Below are positions 37,566 through 46,937 of a DNA stretch of 64,000 nucleotides, piece after piece. The notes below the pieces were generated by a model. It saw only the letters and a list, made by a program, of their open reading frames with translations. It was not told where the DNA came from and made no database searches. Position numbers and translations under genes: made by a program. Position 1 is the first letter of the stretch, and every line of letters starts with the position of its first letter. The DNA is from Ensifer aridi (GTDB lineage: Bacteria; Pseudomonadota; Alphaproteobacteria; Rhizobiales; Rhizobiaceae): assembly GCF_002078505.1 (NCBI RefSeq), contig NZ_LUAV01000002.1:331832-395831 (forward strand), written 5' to 3'.

Positions 37566-39941
37566 TCAGAACTCTTCCCAATTATCCTCGGCCAACGCAT
37601 TGGCGCCGGACGTCTTGGCGAGTACGCGCTGCGTCGGAGCCGAATAGGCGCCGCTGCGCGGCGCCGCCTTTGCCGTCGCTGCCGGGCGAGGGGCAGGGCT
37701 TTCCGCGGCCCGCATCCGGTCGGCGGCGCCACGCAGCATCTCGGCCGAGGACTGGGCAGGCGCCTGCGCGGCGACGCGGAAGCGGGAGACGAGCGCACTC
37801 AGCGCCCGTGCCTCGTCGTTCAGCGCCATGCTCGCCGCCGTCGTTTCCTCCACCATGGCGGCGTTCTGCTGCGTCACCTGGTCCATCTGGTTGACCGCCG
37901 AGTTGATCTCCTTGAGACCGACGGCCTGTTCCGATGCGGAGCTGGAGATCTGGCGGATGAGGCCGTTGATCTCAACCACCTGCTCGGCGATCTTCTCGAG
38001 CGCGCCGCCCGCCTTGCCGACGAGATCGACGCCTTCGCGTACCTGGCCGGCCGAGGTGTTGATCAGCGTCTTGATCTCCTTGGCGGCATTGGCCGAGCGC
38101 TGCGCGAGTTCGCGGACTTCCTGTGCGACGACCGCGAAGCCCTTGCCGGCATCGCCGGCGCGCGCTGCCTCGACCCCCGCATTGAGCGCCAACAGATTGG
38201 TCTGGAAGGCGATCTCGTCGATGACGCCGATGATGCGGCTGACCTCATGCGACGATTGCTCGATGCCCCGCATGGCAGCGATCGCCTTCTGGACGACTTC
38301 GCCGGATTGTTCGGCATCGTTGCTTGCGACCTCGACCGATTTCGCTGCGACCTTGGCGTTTTCGGCGCTGGCGTTCACCTGCGAGGTCAACTGGTCGAGT
38401 GCGGCGGCGGTTTCTTCGAGGCTTGCGGCCTGCTGTTCCGTCCGGTGCGACAGATCGTTGGCGGCGCTCGAGATCTCGCCGGTGCCGCTGCCGATATTCA
38501 CGACCGAGTGGTTCACGGTGCGGATCGTTTCTTCGAGGCTCTCCATCGTCGCGTTGAAGTCGCGCTTCAACTGCGCATATTCGCCCGGAAAGTCGTCGGT
38601 GATCCGGAAGGCGAGATCGCCGGAAGCAAGATGCGACAACCCCTTGCCGAGGCGCGCGACGATGTCGCGCTGGAGCGCATTGCTTTCGGCGCGTTCGTTT
38701 TCCGACCGGCTGCGCTCGCGTTCCGCCTGCTCGCGCTCATGGCGGGCCTCGCTTTCCAGGCGCCGGTTGTCGGCGAGCTGGTGGCGGAAGCCTTCGAGTG
38801 CCTTGGCGACGGCGCCGGTTTCGTCGGCACGGTCCTGGCCGGAGATCGGCAGCGTGTATTCGCCGTTGCTGAGCGTCTCGACATCGCGAACAAGACCGGC
38901 AAGCGGCTTCTGCACGAACCGGCGTACGGCGAAGTAGAGGCCGGCGAGCACCGCACCGAGTACCACCAGACCGCCGACGATCATCATGTAGGTTTGATCG
39001 CGGACCGGCGCGTTGATGGCAGTGCGCGGAACGTCGACCAGCACGACCCAGCTAGCATTCACATTGGGCAGCTTGAAAGGATAGACGAGGCGGTCGAAAG
39101 GCTCGTTTCTGTCATAGGTCAGGTTCTTGACCATGCCGGACGCACCCGTGGTGAGGGCGTTCTTCACGGTGTCGGCACCTTCGCCGTCGTAATCCTTCAT
39201 CAGAAGCTCGGGGATCGGCGCGGCGAGCCATTTGCCGCCCTGCGAAAGCAGGTAGACGCGCCCCGTCCCGAAAGGCTTGAGCTTGCCGAGCCGATCGGCG
39301 AGCGAGGCAAGCGAGATGTCGGCGCCCGAGACGCCGATCATCTTGCCGTTCGACATCACCGGATAGGCGATCGAGGTCATCGTTGTCGGAACGTCGGTCC
39401 CCTCGGCCAGGTAAGGCTGGGTGATGGCGCCCTTGCCGCTCTTGGCCGCGAGAGCATACCATTCGGCCGCATAGTCGGCCTTGAATGTCGAGAGCTGCGC
39501 CTTGCCGTTGCGATCCTTCGACCAGTAGGGCGTGAAGACGCCCTCCGCATTACCGCCAAGTTCCGTATTGTTGACGACGTCCTTCCCGTCGAAGGCTTTC
39601 GATTCCTCGGCGAACCAGCTTCCGAAGGCGAAGTCGTGCTGGTCGAGATTGGCCTTCAAGAGGTTGATGGCGCCGGCCCGGTCGGTGGACTGCCCGGCGT
39701 GACCGCGTCCCAGCACGCCCGACATGGTGCGAGCAGCGGCGGCCAGCTCGCCCACGCTTCCGGCGATGTCGGAAGCGATGGCGCGTGCCTCCGTCTGCGC
39801 GCCGTCGAAGACCAACGTCTCGACGCGATCCTGAGTCTGGGAGATGAGAACGAAATTCGATGCGAGCAGCACGAGGGCGATCGTGCCGCCCGTCACCGCA
39901 ATCAGCTTGGTCGCCAGCGATTTGGCTTGGAACTTGAACAT
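37566..39941 (-). CDS. mcpX: Methyl-accepting chemotaxis protein, McpX-like with dCache sensor
   Basis: The 791-residue chemoreceptor has TM1 (about 12-33), a periplasmic double-Cache domain (about 34-317), TM2 (about 319-340), a HAMP domain and a long cytoplasmic signalling hairpin. The hairpin tip reads [20 protein letters not shown]. The protein ends in DNWEEF, a CheR/CheB-tethering pentapeptide after a Pro/Ala-rich linker. The sensor carries the amine-binding dCache pattern (SSTFK..., [30 protein letters not shown] with Asp208). In S. meliloti the receptor at this locus is, as I recall, McpX, which senses quaternary ammonium compounds such as betaines. GGATTT precedes the ATG at 39941; the longer frame to 40082 has no character. 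Confidence 0.85.
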   Translation of the reverse strand: MFKFQAKSLATKLIAVTGGTIALVLLASNFVLISQTQDRVETLVFDGAQTEARAIASDIAGSVGELAAAARTMSGVLGRGHAGQSTDRAGAINLLKANLDQHDFAFGSWFAEESKAFDGKDVVNNTELGGNAEGVFTPYWSKDRNGKAQLSTFKADYAAEWYALAAKSGKGAITQPYLAEGTDVPTTMTSIAYPVMSNGKMIGVSGADISLASLADRLGKLKPFGTGRVYLLSQGGKWLAAPIPELLMKDYDGEGADTVKNALTTGASGMVKNLTYDRNEPFDRLVYPFKLPNVNASWVVLVDVPRTAINAPVRDQTYMMIVGGLVVLGAVLAGLYFAVRRFVQKPLAGLVRDVETLSNGEYTLPISGQDRADETGAVAKALEGFRHQLADNRRLESEARHEREQAERERSRSENERAESNALQRDIVARLGKGLSHLASGDLAFRITDDFPGEYAQLKRDFNATMESLEETIRTVNHSVVNIGSGTGEISSAANDLSHRTEQQAASLEETAAALDQLTSQVNASAENAKVAAKSVEVASNDAEQSGEVVQKAIAAMRGIEQSSHEVSRIIGVIDEIAFQTNLLALNAGVEAARAGDAGKGFAVVAQEVRELAQRSANAAKEIKTLINTSAGQVREGVDLVGKAGGALEKIAEQVVEINGLIRQISSSASEQAVGLKEINSAVNQMDQVTQQNAAMVEETTAASMALNDEARALSALVSRFRVAAQAPAQSSAEMLRGAADRMRAAESPAPRPAATAKAAPRSGAYSAPTQRVLAKTSGANALAEDNWEEF

Positions 39942-40382
39942 GAAATCCTCACGTATTTGGAGGTCCGCAGGTGTCACCTGCGACGTCACGCATTCCGATG
40001 TTTGGGTGAAAGCCCCGTCATGGAGCCCAGATGCCGACCGGCACGAAGGAGGTGGCCCGAAGTAATCGGACTTCTCGTCCAACTGATTAGACGATCAAAG
40101 ATTAAAATACGGCCAACACGTAAGCCGATTCATGCGCCGCCCAAGTAAAATTCACACCGCAAGCGTCGTTACCGCGACCTATACTGTTCAGATTGCGAAA
40201 AGCGCGGAAATGGGATGTCAGAGCGGGAGTAACAAGCGGTTTCCGCCCGCAACCGCCCCGACCCTTCAATGCCGGTCGCCAAGTGTGCAGCGGCTTTGAA
40301 CGAGCGACATTGCACAGCAACGAAGACCTAAAACGCGGCGCATCGAGTTCGGTTGAATGCACCGCGCTTCAGGACGCATGAT
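39942..40382. other. 441-base gap between chemoreceptor and ribokinase genes
   Basis: No convincing gene is seen. It must contain the chemoreceptor promoter on the minus strand, but no clear -35/-10 pair stands out. The sequence near 40300-40380 (GCGGCTTTGAACGAGCGACATTG and onward) vaguely recalls the dispersed repeat but lacks its stems. Confidence 0.5.
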
Positions 40383-41282
40383 CTAAAGCCGGGCGGCGAC
40401 TTCCGCGGCAGTGGGGATCGCCGGCTGCGCGCCGGGCTTGAGGCAGGCGAGCGACCCGGCGACCGCGGCGCGCCTGAGCGCATCGGGGAAGGCGAGGCCG
40501 GCGTCGAGGCTCGCCGCGAGATAACCGCAGAAGGTGTCGCCTGCGCCCACCGTGTCGACGGGCTCGATCTTGAGCCCTCTGGCGCGATGGACTTCGCCTT
40601 CGTGAACGGCGACGACGCCCTCGGCGCCAAGCGTCACGATGACAGTCTGGCCCGTCTCGGCGTGAAGCTGCCGCATCGCCGCTTCCCGCTCGGCCCCGTC
40701 GATGCCGCTCTTGCCGGCAAGCAGTTCGAACTCGGTCTCGTTGGCAATGACGATATCGGCCATGCGGCCGAGCCTTGCCGCATCCGCTGTCAGCGGTGCG
40801 ATGTTGATGATCGAGCGGACGCCTTGCCGCTTGGCCTCGGAAAGCGCTTTCTCGACCGAGGCGGCGGGGATTTCGAGCTGCAGCATCAGCGTATCGCCGG
40901 GAGCCATTCCCGCGACTGCCGAAACGGCGTCTTCCTCGCCGACCGTTCCGTTGGCGCTGGCGACGACGACGATGACGTTCTCGCCGTCTCCACCGACGAT
41001 GATATGCGCCGTGCCGGTCGGCTCCTCCACGGTCTTCGTGAGGCTGAGATTGGCGCCCGCCTCCCTGAGCAGGGCGAGCGCGCCGTCGGCGAAACTGTCG
41101 GATCCGACCGCACCCGCCATGCCTACCTGAGCGCCGGCGCGGCGCGCGGCGAGCGCCTGGTTGGCGCCCTTACCTCCGGCTGCGGTCGAAAAGCCCGTCC
41201 CGGCGACCGTCTCACCGGGTTTCGGAAGGCGTGCGGTCGTGGCGATCAGGTCCATGTTGATGGATCCAAAAACAGTGATCAT
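40383..41282 (-). CDS. rbsK: Ribokinase
   Basis: The 299-residue PfkB-family sugar kinase phosphorylates ribose to ribose-5-phosphate. The N-terminal ITVFGSINMDLIA, the substrate motif STAAGGKGANQALAARRAG near residue 35, and the C-terminal VDTVGAGDTFCGYLAASL with the catalytic Asp are typical of RbsK. It lies 50 bases downstream of rmuC on the same strand. No ribose transporter is nearby; ribose may come from nucleosides through the hydrolase at 36.5 kb. Confidence 0.9.
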   Translation of the reverse strand: MITVFGSINMDLIATTARLPKPGETVAGTGFSTAAGGKGANQALAARRAGAQVGMAGAVGSDSFADGALALLREAGANLSLTKTVEEPTGTAHIIVGGDGENVIVVVASANGTVGEEDAVSAVAGMAPGDTLMLQLEIPAASVEKALSEAKRQGVRSIINIAPLTADAARLGRMADIVIANETEFELLAGKSGIDGAEREAAMRQLHAETGQTVIVTLGAEGVVAVHEGEVHRARGLKIEPVDTVGAGDTFCGYLAASLDAGLAFPDALRRAAVAGSLACLKPGAQPAIPTAAEVAARL

Positions 41283-41332
41283 GTGGAAAGTCCCGTCGGC
41301 TTCGTGATTTCGCCGGAGAGTGCCCGACGGCG

Positions 41333-42529
41333 TCAGTCCTCGTCAACCACCATGAGCTTCAATTGGCCCACGCGGCTGTCCTTGGCGCGCCCGATCTTGT
41401 CGCCCTGGCTGGGATCGGCTTCGCCCTGCAGTTCGAGCGCCTCGATCTTGGCACCGCGCCGGGTAAGCTTCTCCGATGAGATCAGGATCTCCTCGACGTC
41501 CTTCTGGGTCATGGCGAAATGGCCTTGGAGCTTGCGCACGCGTTCGTCGAGCCGCGAAAGATCCTCCATCAGCCGCACGACCTCGCCTTGGATAAGATGG
41601 GCCTGTTCGCGCATGCGGGCGTCTTTCAGGATCGCCTGGATCACCTGGATCGACAGAAGCAGAAGCGAAGGCGAGACGATGACGATGCGTTGGCGGTGTG
41701 CCTTCTGTACGATCGCTTCGAAATGCTCGTGGATTTCGGCGAAGATCGATTCGGAGGGAACGAAGAGGAAGGCCGTGTCCTGCGTTTCGCCGGGCAGCAG
41801 GTATTTGCTGGCGATATCGCGGATATGCACTTCTAAGTCGCGGCGAAAGGCTTGCGCGGCCTGTTGCCTCCGCTCGGCACTCTCGGCGTCGCGCATCGCG
41901 TTCCAAGCTTCGAGCGGAAACTTCGCATCGATGACCAGTGGCGGCTGGCCGTTCGGCATGCGGATCGTGCAGTCCGGCCGCGCGCCATTGGAGAGTGTCG
42001 CCTGAAAGGCGAAGGCGCCCATCGGCAGGCCGTCGGCGACGATCGCCTCCATCCGCGACTGGCCGAAGGCGCCGCGCGTCTGCTTGTTGGCGAGGATGTT
42101 CTGCAGCCCGGCCATGTCCTTGGCGAGCGACTGGATGTTGCTTTGCGCGTTGTCGATCACGGCGAGCCGCTCTTGCAGGCGCCTGAGATTCTCATGCGTC
42201 GCCTTCGTCTGTTCACTGAGCGAGGCGCCGATCCGGTGCGTCATGCCGTCGATGCGCTGGCTGATCGCCTGGTTGAGTTCCGCCTGCCGCGCCCCGAAAA
42301 CCTCGGACATGGCGGCGATGCGGCCCTGCATTTCCGTCTGCGCGGCAAGCAGCGCCGACATCTGTTCACCTTGCTCGACCGCCCGACGCGAACGGGCGCG
42401 ACGTGCGAGGACGGCAGAGAGCACCGCCATCAGCAGCGCCGCGGCGGCGAGATGGCCGGCCGTGACGGGCAGGGTGCCGATGAGGAACAGCGGCTCGTCG
42501 AAGGAAAAGGTTATGGGCTCCATGGCCAT
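41333..42529 (-). CDS. rmuC: RmuC-family DNA recombination protein
   Basis: The 398-residue protein has one N-terminal membrane segment (about residues 20-40), a long coiled coil (about 45-150), and the RmuC PD-(D/E)XK nuclease-like domain. That domain is marked by RPDCTIRMPNGQPPLVIDAK, followed by a conserved FVPSESIFAEIHEHF. RmuC proteins limit inversions between short repeats in E. coli; the mechanism is poorly known. I chose the ATG at 42529; the second ATG two codons later is equally possible. The region between 42530 and def is a divergent promoter region. Confidence 0.88.
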   Translation of the reverse strand: MAMEPITFSFDEPLFLIGTLPVTAGHLAAAALLMAVLSAVLARRARSRRAVEQGEQMSALLAAQTEMQGRIAAMSEVFGARQAELNQAISQRIDGMTHRIGASLSEQTKATHENLRRLQERLAVIDNAQSNIQSLAKDMAGLQNILANKQTRGAFGQSRMEAIVADGLPMGAFAFQATLSNGARPDCTIRMPNGQPPLVIDAKFPLEAWNAMRDAESAERRQQAAQAFRRDLEVHIRDIASKYLLPGETQDTAFLFVPSESIFAEIHEHFEAIVQKAHRQRIVIVSPSLLLLSIQVIQAILKDARMREQAHLIQGEVVRLMEDLSRLDERVRKLQGHFAMTQKDVEEILISSEKLTRRGAKIEALELQGEADPSQGDKIGRAKDSRVGQLKLMVVDED

Positions 42530-42652
42530 GAGCCTAAACAGATTCGCCTCCGAAGACCAGATCAAAACAAGAACAAATGAGCCGTTCCGGTTGAGCACCA
42601 CCGGTCGGCAATTTTCTTGCACGCGAACCGAAAGATCGGCTATGGGACGAGC

Positions 42653-43177
42653 ATGACGATCAAGCCGCTCATCATCCTTCCCGATCCGGTCCTGCGCCAG
42701 GTGTCGACACCGGTGGAGACCATCGACGCCGACATTCGCCGGCTTGCCGACGATATGCTCGAAACCATGTACGACGCGCCGGGCATCGGTTTGGCGGCGA
42801 TCCAGATCGGCGTGCCGAAGCGCCTCCTGGTTCTGGATGTGACGAAGGAGGGCGAGGAGAAGAGGCCGCTCGTCTTCATCAATCCGAAGATCGTCCGCTC
42901 GTCCGAGGAGCGCTCGGTCTACGAGGAGGGCTGCCTGTCGATCCCGGACTACTACGCCGAGGTCGAGCGGCCGGCAGCGATCACGGTGGAATATCTCGAT
43001 CGCGAGGGCAAGGAACAGGCGATCGGGGCCGACGGCCTGCTCGCCACTTGCCTGCAGCACGAGATCGACCATCTGAATGGAGTCCTCTTCATCGACCATA
43101 TCTCCAAGCTCAAGCGCGATATGGTGATCCGCAAGTTCACCAAGGCGGCCAAGACGCGCGGCGCCAAGGCGATCTGA
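42653..43177 (+). CDS. def: Peptide deformylase
   Basis: The 174-residue metalloenzyme removes the formyl group from nascent proteins. All three motifs are intact: [11 protein letters not shown] (motif 1), EEGCLSIP (motif 2, metal Cys) and QHEIDHLNG (motif 3, HExxH type). The start is the ATG at 42653. fmt, which makes the formylated initiator tRNA, follows directly, the classic def-fmt arrangement. Confidence 0.96.
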   Translation: MTIKPLIILPDPVLRQVSTPVETIDADIRRLADDMLETMYDAPGIGLAAIQIGVPKRLLVLDVTKEGEEKRPLVFINPKIVRSSEERSVYEEGCLSIPDYYAEVERPAAITVEYLDREGKEQAIGADGLLATCLQHEIDHLNGVLFIDHISKLKRDMVIRKFTKAAKTRGAKAI

Positions 43178-43241
43178 TCGGCGCTTGGGCTGGAGCCGCC
43201 GCCCGCTTGCGGGCAATTGAGTAAAGACGGAGTCCGCCGCT

Positions 43242-44177
43242 TTGCCGCTTCGCATCATCTTCATGGGCACGCCGGAATTTTCCGTGCCGACGCTTCTGGC
43301 ACTTGCCGGGGCGGGTCACGAGATCGTCGCCGTCTACACGCAACCGCCGCGTCCCGGCGGGCGTCGCGGCCTCGACCTCAAGAAGTCGCCGGTGCATGAG
43401 GCTGCCGAGCGTCTCGGCGTTCCGGTTTTGACACCCGTCAATTTCAAGGGCGCTGCGGATCGCCAGGTCTTCCGCGACTTTAAGGCCGATGTGGCGGTGG
43501 TCGTGGCCTACGGCCTGCTCCTGCCGGAGGAGATCCTCTCGGGAACGCGCCACGGCTGCTATAACGGCCACGCCTCGCTCCTGCCGCGTTGGCGCGGTGC
43601 GGCGCCGATCCAGCGCGCCATCATGGCCGGCGACCGCAAGACCGGGATGATGATCATGAAGATGGACAAGGGCCTCGATACCGGCCCGGTTGCGCTTGCG
43701 CGAACCGTTGCGATCGACGAGACGATGACGGCAGGCGAATTGCACGACCGGCTGATGCAAGTCGGGGCGGAACTGATGACGCAAGCGATGACCAAGCTTG
43801 AGGCGGGCGAGCTGACACTGACGCCGCAGTCCGACGAGGGCGTTGTCTACGCCGCCAAGATCAGCAAGGACGAGACACGGATCGATTTCACACGGGTCGC
43901 TGAGGAAGTGCACAACCACATCCGCGGCCTCTCGCCTTTTCCGGGCGCCTGGTTCGAGCTCGAAATCGCGGGGCGGCTGGAGCGCATCAAGGCCTTGGGC
44001 TCGGAGCGCGTCGAAGGGACCGGTGCGGCCGGCCTGGTTCTGGACGATGCCTTGACCATTGCCTGCGGCAAGGGCGCGGTGCGGCCGACAAGGCTCCAGA
44101 GGGCGGGCGGCAAGGTGCTCGCGGCCACCGACTTCCTGCGCGGCACGCCGGTCGCCCCCGGCACGAGGATCGCCTGA
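43242..44177 (+). CDS. fmt: Methionyl-tRNA formyltransferase
   Basis: The 311-residue protein formylates initiator Met-t[21 protein letters not shown] opens the formyl-THF-binding domain. The catalytic region [20 protein letters not shown] includes the Asn/His pair. A C-terminal OB-like domain (about 210-305) binds tRNA. The start appears to be TTG at 43242 (MPLRII), since the next ATG, seven codons in, would cut the first beta-strand. TGATG overlap couples it to truA. Confidence 0.94.
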   Translation: MPLRIIFMGTPEFSVPTLLALAGAGHEIVAVYTQPPRPGGRRGLDLKKSPVHEAAERLGVPVLTPVNFKGAADRQVFRDFKADVAVVVAYGLLLPEEILSGTRHGCYNGHASLLPRWRGAAPIQRAIMAGDRKTGMMIMKMDKGLDTGPVALARTVAIDETMTAGELHDRLMQVGAELMTQAMTKLEAGELTLTPQSDEGVVYAAKISKDETRIDFTRVAEEVHNHIRGLSPFPGAWFELEIAGRLERIKALGSERVEGTGAAGLVLDDALTIACGKGAVRPTRLQRAGGKVLAATDFLRGTPVAPGTRIA

Positions 44178-44920
44178 TGCCGCGCTATCGCTTGACCGTG
44201 GAATATGACGGCTCCGATTATGTCGGCTGGCAGCGGCAGGAGAACGGTCCTTCCGTTCAGGGCGCGATCGAGAAGGCGGTCTTGTCGCTGACCGGCGAGA
44301 CGGTCTCGATCCGCGGCGCCGGACGCACCGATTCCGGCGTGCACGCGGTGGGGCAGGTGGCGCATCTCGACCTTACGCGCGAGTGGAAGACGCATACGCT
44401 GCGCAATGCGTTGAACGCGCATCTGACGCTCGCCGGCGAGCGCGTCTCGATTCTCGAGGCCGCGGAAGCGCCGGCGGATTTCGACGCGCGTTTTTCGGCG
44501 ATCCGGCGGCATTACCTCTACCGCATCATTTCCCGGCGCTCGCCCCTGGCGCTGGAGGCAAAGCGCGCCTGGTGGGTGCCGAAGGCGCTGGACCATGAGG
44601 CGATGCACGAGGCGGCACAGCGGCTTGTCGGTCATCACGATTTTACGACATTCCGCTCGGCCCATTGCCAGGCCACGAGCCCGGTGCGCACGCTCGATAG
44701 GTTGGATGTGACGCGCAGCGGTGAGCGGATCGAGATCCGCGCGTCGGCGCAGAGCTTCCTGCACAACCAGATACGCTCCTTCGCGGGCTCCCTGAAGCTC
44801 GTCGGCGAGGGCAAATGGACGCCGGACGATCTTCAGGCCGCACTCGAAGCGCGCGACCGCAAGGCCTGCGGGCCCGTCGCTCCGCCGGAGGGCCTCTATT
44901 TCCTGCAGGTCGACTACTGA
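44177..44920 (+). CDS. truA: tRNA pseudouridine(38-40) synthase
   Basis: The 247-residue protein modifies positions 38-40 in the anticodon arm. The N-terminal [18 protein letters not shown], the catalytic-Asp motif [20 protein letters not shown] (Asp near residue 52), and [20 protein letters not shown] identify TruA. Its ATG overlaps the fmt stop codon, so def-fmt-truA forms one translation-related operon. A palindromic element follows the stop. Confidence 0.95.
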   Translation: MPRYRLTVEYDGSDYVGWQRQENGPSVQGAIEKAVLSLTGETVSIRGAGRTDSGVHAVGQVAHLDLTREWKTHTLRNALNAHLTLAGERVSILEAAEAPADFDARFSAIRRHYLYRIISRRSPLALEAKRAWWVPKALDHEAMHEAAQRLVGHHDFTTFRSAHCQATSPVRTLDRLDVTRSGERIEIRASAQSFLHNQIRSFAGSLKLVGEGKWTPDDLQAALEARDRKACGPVAPPEGLYFLQVDY

Positions 44921-44924
44921 CCTC

Positions 44925-44980
44925 ATGCATGTCGCCCAGAAGTGCGTAGCGGTTCTGGGACAACGGCATGCATCGAAACA
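44925..44980. repeat. ATGCATG palindromic element between convergent genes
   Basis: ATGCATG (44925-44931) and CATGCAT (44967-44973) are the outer arms. Inside, CCCAGAA and TTCTGGG form a second stem around GTGCGTAGCGG. It sits between truA and the convergent membrane-protein gene and could terminate both. The short element at 23984-24012 looks like a derivative lacking the inner stem. Confidence 0.7.
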
Positions 44981-44987
44981 AAGAGGC

Positions 44988-45584
44988 TCAGCCCGGCATT
45001 ACTCCCAGGAGGCGCTGCAGAGACTGCACGATCATCAATGGGGACAGCAGGAAGAGCGCAGCCAGTGCCGCGGCGAGCAGGTTCTGGTTGGCGGTTACGG
45101 TGCGCAAGAGGCGGAAGAGCAGGGCGACATTAACGAAGAGCAGAAGAAATGACAGCAGGACGGCGACGTCCTCGCCACCGGGCACCAGCAGCAGGATCGC
45201 CGCCGGCACCGCCATGGCATAGGACAGCGGCACCTGGAGCCAATTGGTGGTGACGATCACCGGCACCACGAAGGCCGTGAAGTCGAGCGGGCGCGAGAGG
45301 ATGAGTGTCAGCGCGACCGGCAACAGCCAGGCCGCGAGATCGACGACGAAAAGCTTGACGACGAAGCCGAGACCGACCGTCGTGCCGCTCGGCATCGCCG
45401 AAAGATAATAGAGCCGCCATGACGCCCAGCCGACGGCGAGCGCCGGCAGCGACCAGAGTATGGCCGTGAACGAGCGCCAGAGACCGGCCTCGCTGATGTC
45501 CAGCCAGCGAAACCCTTCGCGGTTGCCCTGGATCAACAGCGATAGTCCCTTGATATAGACAAGGACCTCCTCAAGCCGTGACAT
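44988..45584 (-). CDS. Uncharacterised multi-pass membrane protein
   Basis: The 198-residue protein has about five membrane helices: '[17 protein letters not shown]', then [51 protein letters not shown] and [18 protein letters not shown]. No enzyme motif is seen. I recognise no named family, though similar proteins follow dapE in rhizobia as I recall. Its ATG at 45584 lies inside the last codons of dapE (14-base overlap), indicating translational coupling. Confidence 0.75.
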   Translation of the reverse strand: MSRLEEVLVYIKGLSLLIQGNREGFRWLDISEAGLWRSFTAILWSLPALAVGWASWRLYYLSAMPSGTTVGLGFVVKLFVVDLAAWLLPVALTLILSRPLDFTAFVVPVIVTTNWLQVPLSYAMAVPAAILLLVPGGEDVAVLLSFLLLFVNVALLFRLLRTVTANQNLLAAALAALFLLSPLMIVQSLQRLLGVMPG

Positions 45585-46764
45585 GGCCGAACCAGCGGGC
45601 GATGAAGGTTTCGTAGATGCCGGTCAGGGTATCGAGATCGGCAAGCGCGACGCGCTCGTCGACCATATGCATCGTCTTTCCGACCAGGCCGAACTCGACC
45701 ACCGGGCAATAGTCCTTGATGAAGCGCGCGTCCGAGGTGCCGCCGGTGGTCGAAAGCTGCGGCCGGCGCCCCGTCACGGCTTCGACCGCGCCGGAGAGAG
45801 AATCGATGAGGGCGTTGTTGCGCGTCAGAAAGACGTGGCTCGGACGCTCATTCCAGACGATGTCGTATTTCACCGGCGCACGGCCGGGCCTGAGCGCCCC
45901 GTCCGCCGCGGCGCGGTCGAGGCGAGCTACGATCTCGGCCATCAGGCTCTCGGCCGTCCAGCGGTCGTTGAAGCGGATGTTGAAAGCGGCGCTCGCCTTG
46001 GCTGGAATGACGTTGACCGCGGCATTGCCGACATCGATCGTCGTGACCTCAAGGTTCGACGGCTGGAAATTCTCCGTACCGTTGTCGAAGGGCGGGTCCA
46101 TCAGCGCCCGCGTAAGCTGCAGGATGCCGCGCACCGGATTGTCGGCGAGATGCGGATAGGCCGCATGGCCTTGGACGCCGTGCACTGTGATGCGGCCAGA
46201 GAGCGATCCGCGGCGGCCGATCTTGATCATGTCGCCGAGACTCTCCGGATTGGTCGGCTCGCCGACGAGACAGGCGTCCCAGCGCTCGCCGCTTTCCGCC
46301 GCCCAGTCGAGGAGCTTCACCGTGCCGTTGATCGCCGGGCCTTCCTCGTCGCCGGTGATGAGAAAGGAGATCGACCCTTTCGGGGCGCCATGCTTTGCGA
46401 TGTGGCGGCCGACGGCCGCGACGAAGCAGGCGATGCCGCCCTTCATGTCGACGGCGCCACGGCCGTACATTTCGCCGTCGGCGATTGCCGCAGAAAACGG
46501 GGGATGGCTCCAGGCAGCCTCGTCGCCGACCGGCACGACGTCGGTATGGCCGGCGAACATCAGATGGGGACCGTCGGTCCCGATCCGGGCATAGAGATTC
46601 TCGATGTCGGGTGTCCCTGCCTCCTTCGCCACCACGCGGTCGACCTTGAAGCCGAGCGGCCCGAGCATGGCCTCCAGGGCCGAAAGCGCACCACCCTCGG
46701 CCGGGGTGACGGACGGGCAGCGGATGAGGGCAGCGAGATTGGAAACGGGATCGGTCGGGAACAT
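45571..46764 (-). CDS. dapE: Succinyl-diaminopimelate desuccinylase
   Basis: The 397-residue M20-family dinuclear zinc hydrolase releases LL-diaminopimelate from its succinylated form. Metal and catalytic motifs are [11 protein letters not shown] (His and Asp), [11 protein letters not shown] (bridging Asp), TGDEEGPA (general-base Glu), and the late histidine in [12 protein letters not shown]. The ATG at 46764 gives the family length; a longer frame to 46830 adds 22 unrelated residues. The succinyltransferase dapD of the same pathway is at 55.9 kb. Confidence 0.94.
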   Translation of the reverse strand: MFPTDPVSNLAALIRCPSVTPAEGGALSALEAMLGPLGFKVDRVVAKEAGTPDIENLYARIGTDGPHLMFAGHTDVVPVGDEAAWSHPPFSAAIADGEMYGRGAVDMKGGIACFVAAVGRHIAKHGAPKGSISFLITGDEEGPAINGTVKLLDWAAESGERWDACLVGEPTNPESLGDMIKIGRRGSLSGRITVHGVQGHAAYPHLADNPVRGILQLTRALMDPPFDNGTENFQPSNLEVTTIDVGNAAVNVIPAKASAAFNIRFNDRWTAESLMAEIVARLDRAAADGALRPGRAPVKYDIVWNERPSHVFLTRNNALIDSLSGAVEAVTGRRPQLSTTGGTSDARFIKDYCPVVEFGLVGKTMHMVDERVALADLDTLTGIYETFIARWFGHVTA

Positions 46765-46879
46765 CGAGCGGAATGCCTGCGAAGCCGGTGGGCCAAGGAA
46801 CTGAAGTTGCCGGTTTATCCGATCGATCACCGGCTGTCACGCGCGATGAGGGAGGCCGGATCTTTGGCGCGGCTCGAAA

Positions 46880-46910
46880 AGACACAGGCCGGACAAGTGT
46901 CCGGCCTGTG
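46880..46910 (-). terminator. Terminator behind the RND pump gene
   Basis: ACAGGCCGGACA and TGTCCGGCCTGT form a perfect 12-base-pair stem with a 2-base centre. On the minus strand it is followed by CTTTTCGAG. Confidence 0.7.
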
Positions 46911-46937
46911 GGAATACCCGTTGTTGGGCAGGGAAGG

